NCBI GenBank assembly: GCA_964555825.1
Contig: CAZKTY010000042.1
Coordinates: forward strand, 1-6,669
DNA from: CAIRYW01 sp964555825
GTDB lineage: Bacteria; Patescibacteriota; Minisyncoccia; Phycocordibacterales; CAIRYW01
DNA: 6,669 nucleotides
Reading direction: 5' to 3'
The translations under genes were made by a program, and so were the position numbers. Positions 5,703 through 6,669 of the stretch are shown here, piece after piece. The notes beneath the pieces are model-generated. The model had not been told where the DNA came from and made no database searches. It was given only the letters and a program-made list of their open reading frames with translations. Position 1 is the first letter of the stretch. Every line of letters starts with the position of its first letter.

Positions 5703-6669
5703 TCAGATGATCTTTGGTTTGTATTCCTCTGGAGCAATTTTTAAATATTGTAAGATCTTTTCTTCAGTAAGAAGACCTTTTTGAGCACCTATCTCTTGGA
5801 CAACTGACATTGAATTTATGGGAGCCCACATCAAAGCTTCTTCAATGGTCTTTCCTAGGATCAAAGCTGATGTAAACGTTGATGAGAAAGCATCTCCTGC
5901 GCCTGTTCGTTCATATGGAGGTTTTATGTCTGGATAAGAAGGCATGAAAAAAAGAATATCTTTCTCTTTTTCATAAGCATATGATCCATTTGATCCATCT
6001 GTCAGACAGACGATCTTTGGACCAAGATCGGATATTTTTTTTGCTAGATCCTTGATGTTTCCCTTGTTATCTATACCAAGTATTCTTTCTGCTTCTTCAA
6101 CATTGCAGAAAAAGACCTCAGTTCTTTTGTATATATCTTTCAAAGCTTCCGTCCCAAATTTCATCTGGTATGTACCAGGTTGGAATGCTAATTTTACTTG
6201 TGGATTCTCTAATAGATATTCTTCGATCGTTTTATGAAAAGGCAGAGAATGTTCTCCAAGCGAACTTAGGTAGATCCACTTAGGAGCTTTAAATTTTGGT
6301 AAAGTATATGGAAATTTTTCGTGTTTTACGAGTATCGTCCTATCTGATCCATACCATAGAACATAATTATAATTGGTCTTTATTCCTTTATTCGATACAA
6401 CAAATTCTGTGCTTATTCTTTCGCTTTTTAATTGTTCTAAAGTTTTTTCACCTTCTGGATCTTTTCCAATATTTGTGATTATGGCAGCAGATAGTCCTAG
6501 TCTTGAAATTCCTGCTGCGGCATTGGCGGAATTTCCACTGGCTGGACAAACCTCAACAAATTCATATGGAATTTTATCTCCAAAACGCATGCATATCTCG
6601 CATTCGTCAGTATTAACTTTACAGTTCACATGAGCTTCTTCAAGTCTGATAAAAGCATCTGTAATAGTA
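5703..6669 (-). CDS. PfkB-family carbohydrate/nucleoside kinase (5' end beyond window)
   Basis: This is a ribokinase-like (PfkB) cytoplasmic kinase that moves the ATP gamma-phosphate to a sugar or nucleoside hydroxyl. The reading frame stays open to the right edge. A GTG at 6629-6627 is in frame, but homologous-looking sequence continues upstream of it (TITDAFIRLEEAH), so that GTG codes for an internal valine, and only the first several residues should be missing. Counting that valine as 1, the N-terminal PfkB signature is SGNSANAAAGISRLG at 31-45, NVEEAERILG (176-185) fits the NxxE region, and LTDGSNGSYAY (209-219) fits the ATP-side TDGxxG loop. ERTGAGDAF at 240-248 carries catalytic base Asp246. 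The visible 321 residues match the usual family length. The substrate cannot be told; ribose, fructose and nucleosides are all possible. The stop codon faces the sortase stop 6 bp away, without a clear terminator. Confidence 0.9.
   Translation of the reverse strand, partial: TITDAFIRLEEAHVNCKVNTDECEICMRFGDKIPYEFVEVCPASGNSANAAAGISRLGLSAAIITNIGKDPEGEKTLEQLKSERISTEFVVSNKGIKTNYNYVLWYGSDRTILVKHEKFPYTLPKFKAPKWIYLSSLGEHSLPFHKTIEEYLLENPQVKLAFQPGTYQMKFGTEALKDIYKRTEVFFCNVEEAERILGIDNKGNIKDLAKKISDLGPKIVCLTDGSNGSYAYEKEKDILFFMPSYPDIKPPYERTGAGDAFSSTFTSALILGKTIEEALMWAPINSMSVVQEIGAQKGLLTEEKILQYLKIAPEEYKPKII

Noticed and set aside
5703..6669. Recoded TGA: the kinase TGA stop is followed one codon later by TAG.
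   Set aside because: No gene here has an internal in-frame TGA, as expected if UGA encoded glycine, so TGA is read as a normal stop.

Overview
This AT-rich window carries five protein-coding genes: two on the left read rightward, one in the middle reads leftward, one reads rightward, and a last leftward gene runs off the right edge. The gene set points to a member of the Candidate Phyla Radiation (Patescibacteria, Parcubacteria-like). It combines a compact GyrB, a membrane-anchored CapA-type metallophosphatase, an Asn/Ser/Tyr-rich surface protein with tandem CARDB-like domains, a sortase with a TLSTC active site, and a divergent PfkB-family kinase. This placement is an inference from protein style, base composition and the lack of Shine-Dalgarno motifs. 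No rRNA or phylogenetic marker comparison was possible. No gene contains an internal in-frame TGA, so the ordinary bacterial code (table 11) applies, not the UGA-glycine code of Absconditabacteria/Gracilibacteria.

Layout. Positions 1-179 hold a strong hairpin terminator (21-48) and the presumed gyrB promoter region. gyrB (180-2234) is followed after 40 bp by a GTG-started CapA-family gene (2275-3303), probably in the same transcript. A perfect 13-bp inverted repeat flanked by A and T runs (3302-3336) can terminate both this unit and the convergent surface-protein gene (4875 down to 3346). The gap at 4876-5054 is a compact divergent promoter region. A TTGACA-N16-TATAAT promoter faces left, a TTGACA-N17-TAAAAT promoter faces right into a sortase gene, and a palindrome lies midway between them. 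The sortase gene ends 6 bp from the convergent PfkB-family kinase gene (complement 5703 to beyond 6669), with no recognisable terminator between them.

How the genes may work together. gyrB is a housekeeping gene for DNA supercoiling. The CapA-like enzyme, the CARDB-like protein and the sortase each have one N-terminal membrane segment and are predicted to work outside the membrane, so the middle of the window looks like a small cell-surface group. The sortase and the CARDB-like protein share a divergent promoter region and may be co-regulated. However, the CARDB-like protein has no LPxTG-type sorting signal, so it is not an obvious sortase substrate. The kinase is a sugar or nucleoside kinase of unknown substrate.

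No mobile element, CRISPR array, RNA gene or origin was seen. No gene-free stretch exceeds 300 bp. Nothing here amounts to a clear new system. The most useful observations are the sortase start correction, the divergent promoter/palindrome arrangement, the duplicated surface domains with expanding N/Y-rich loops, and the truncated kinase start.
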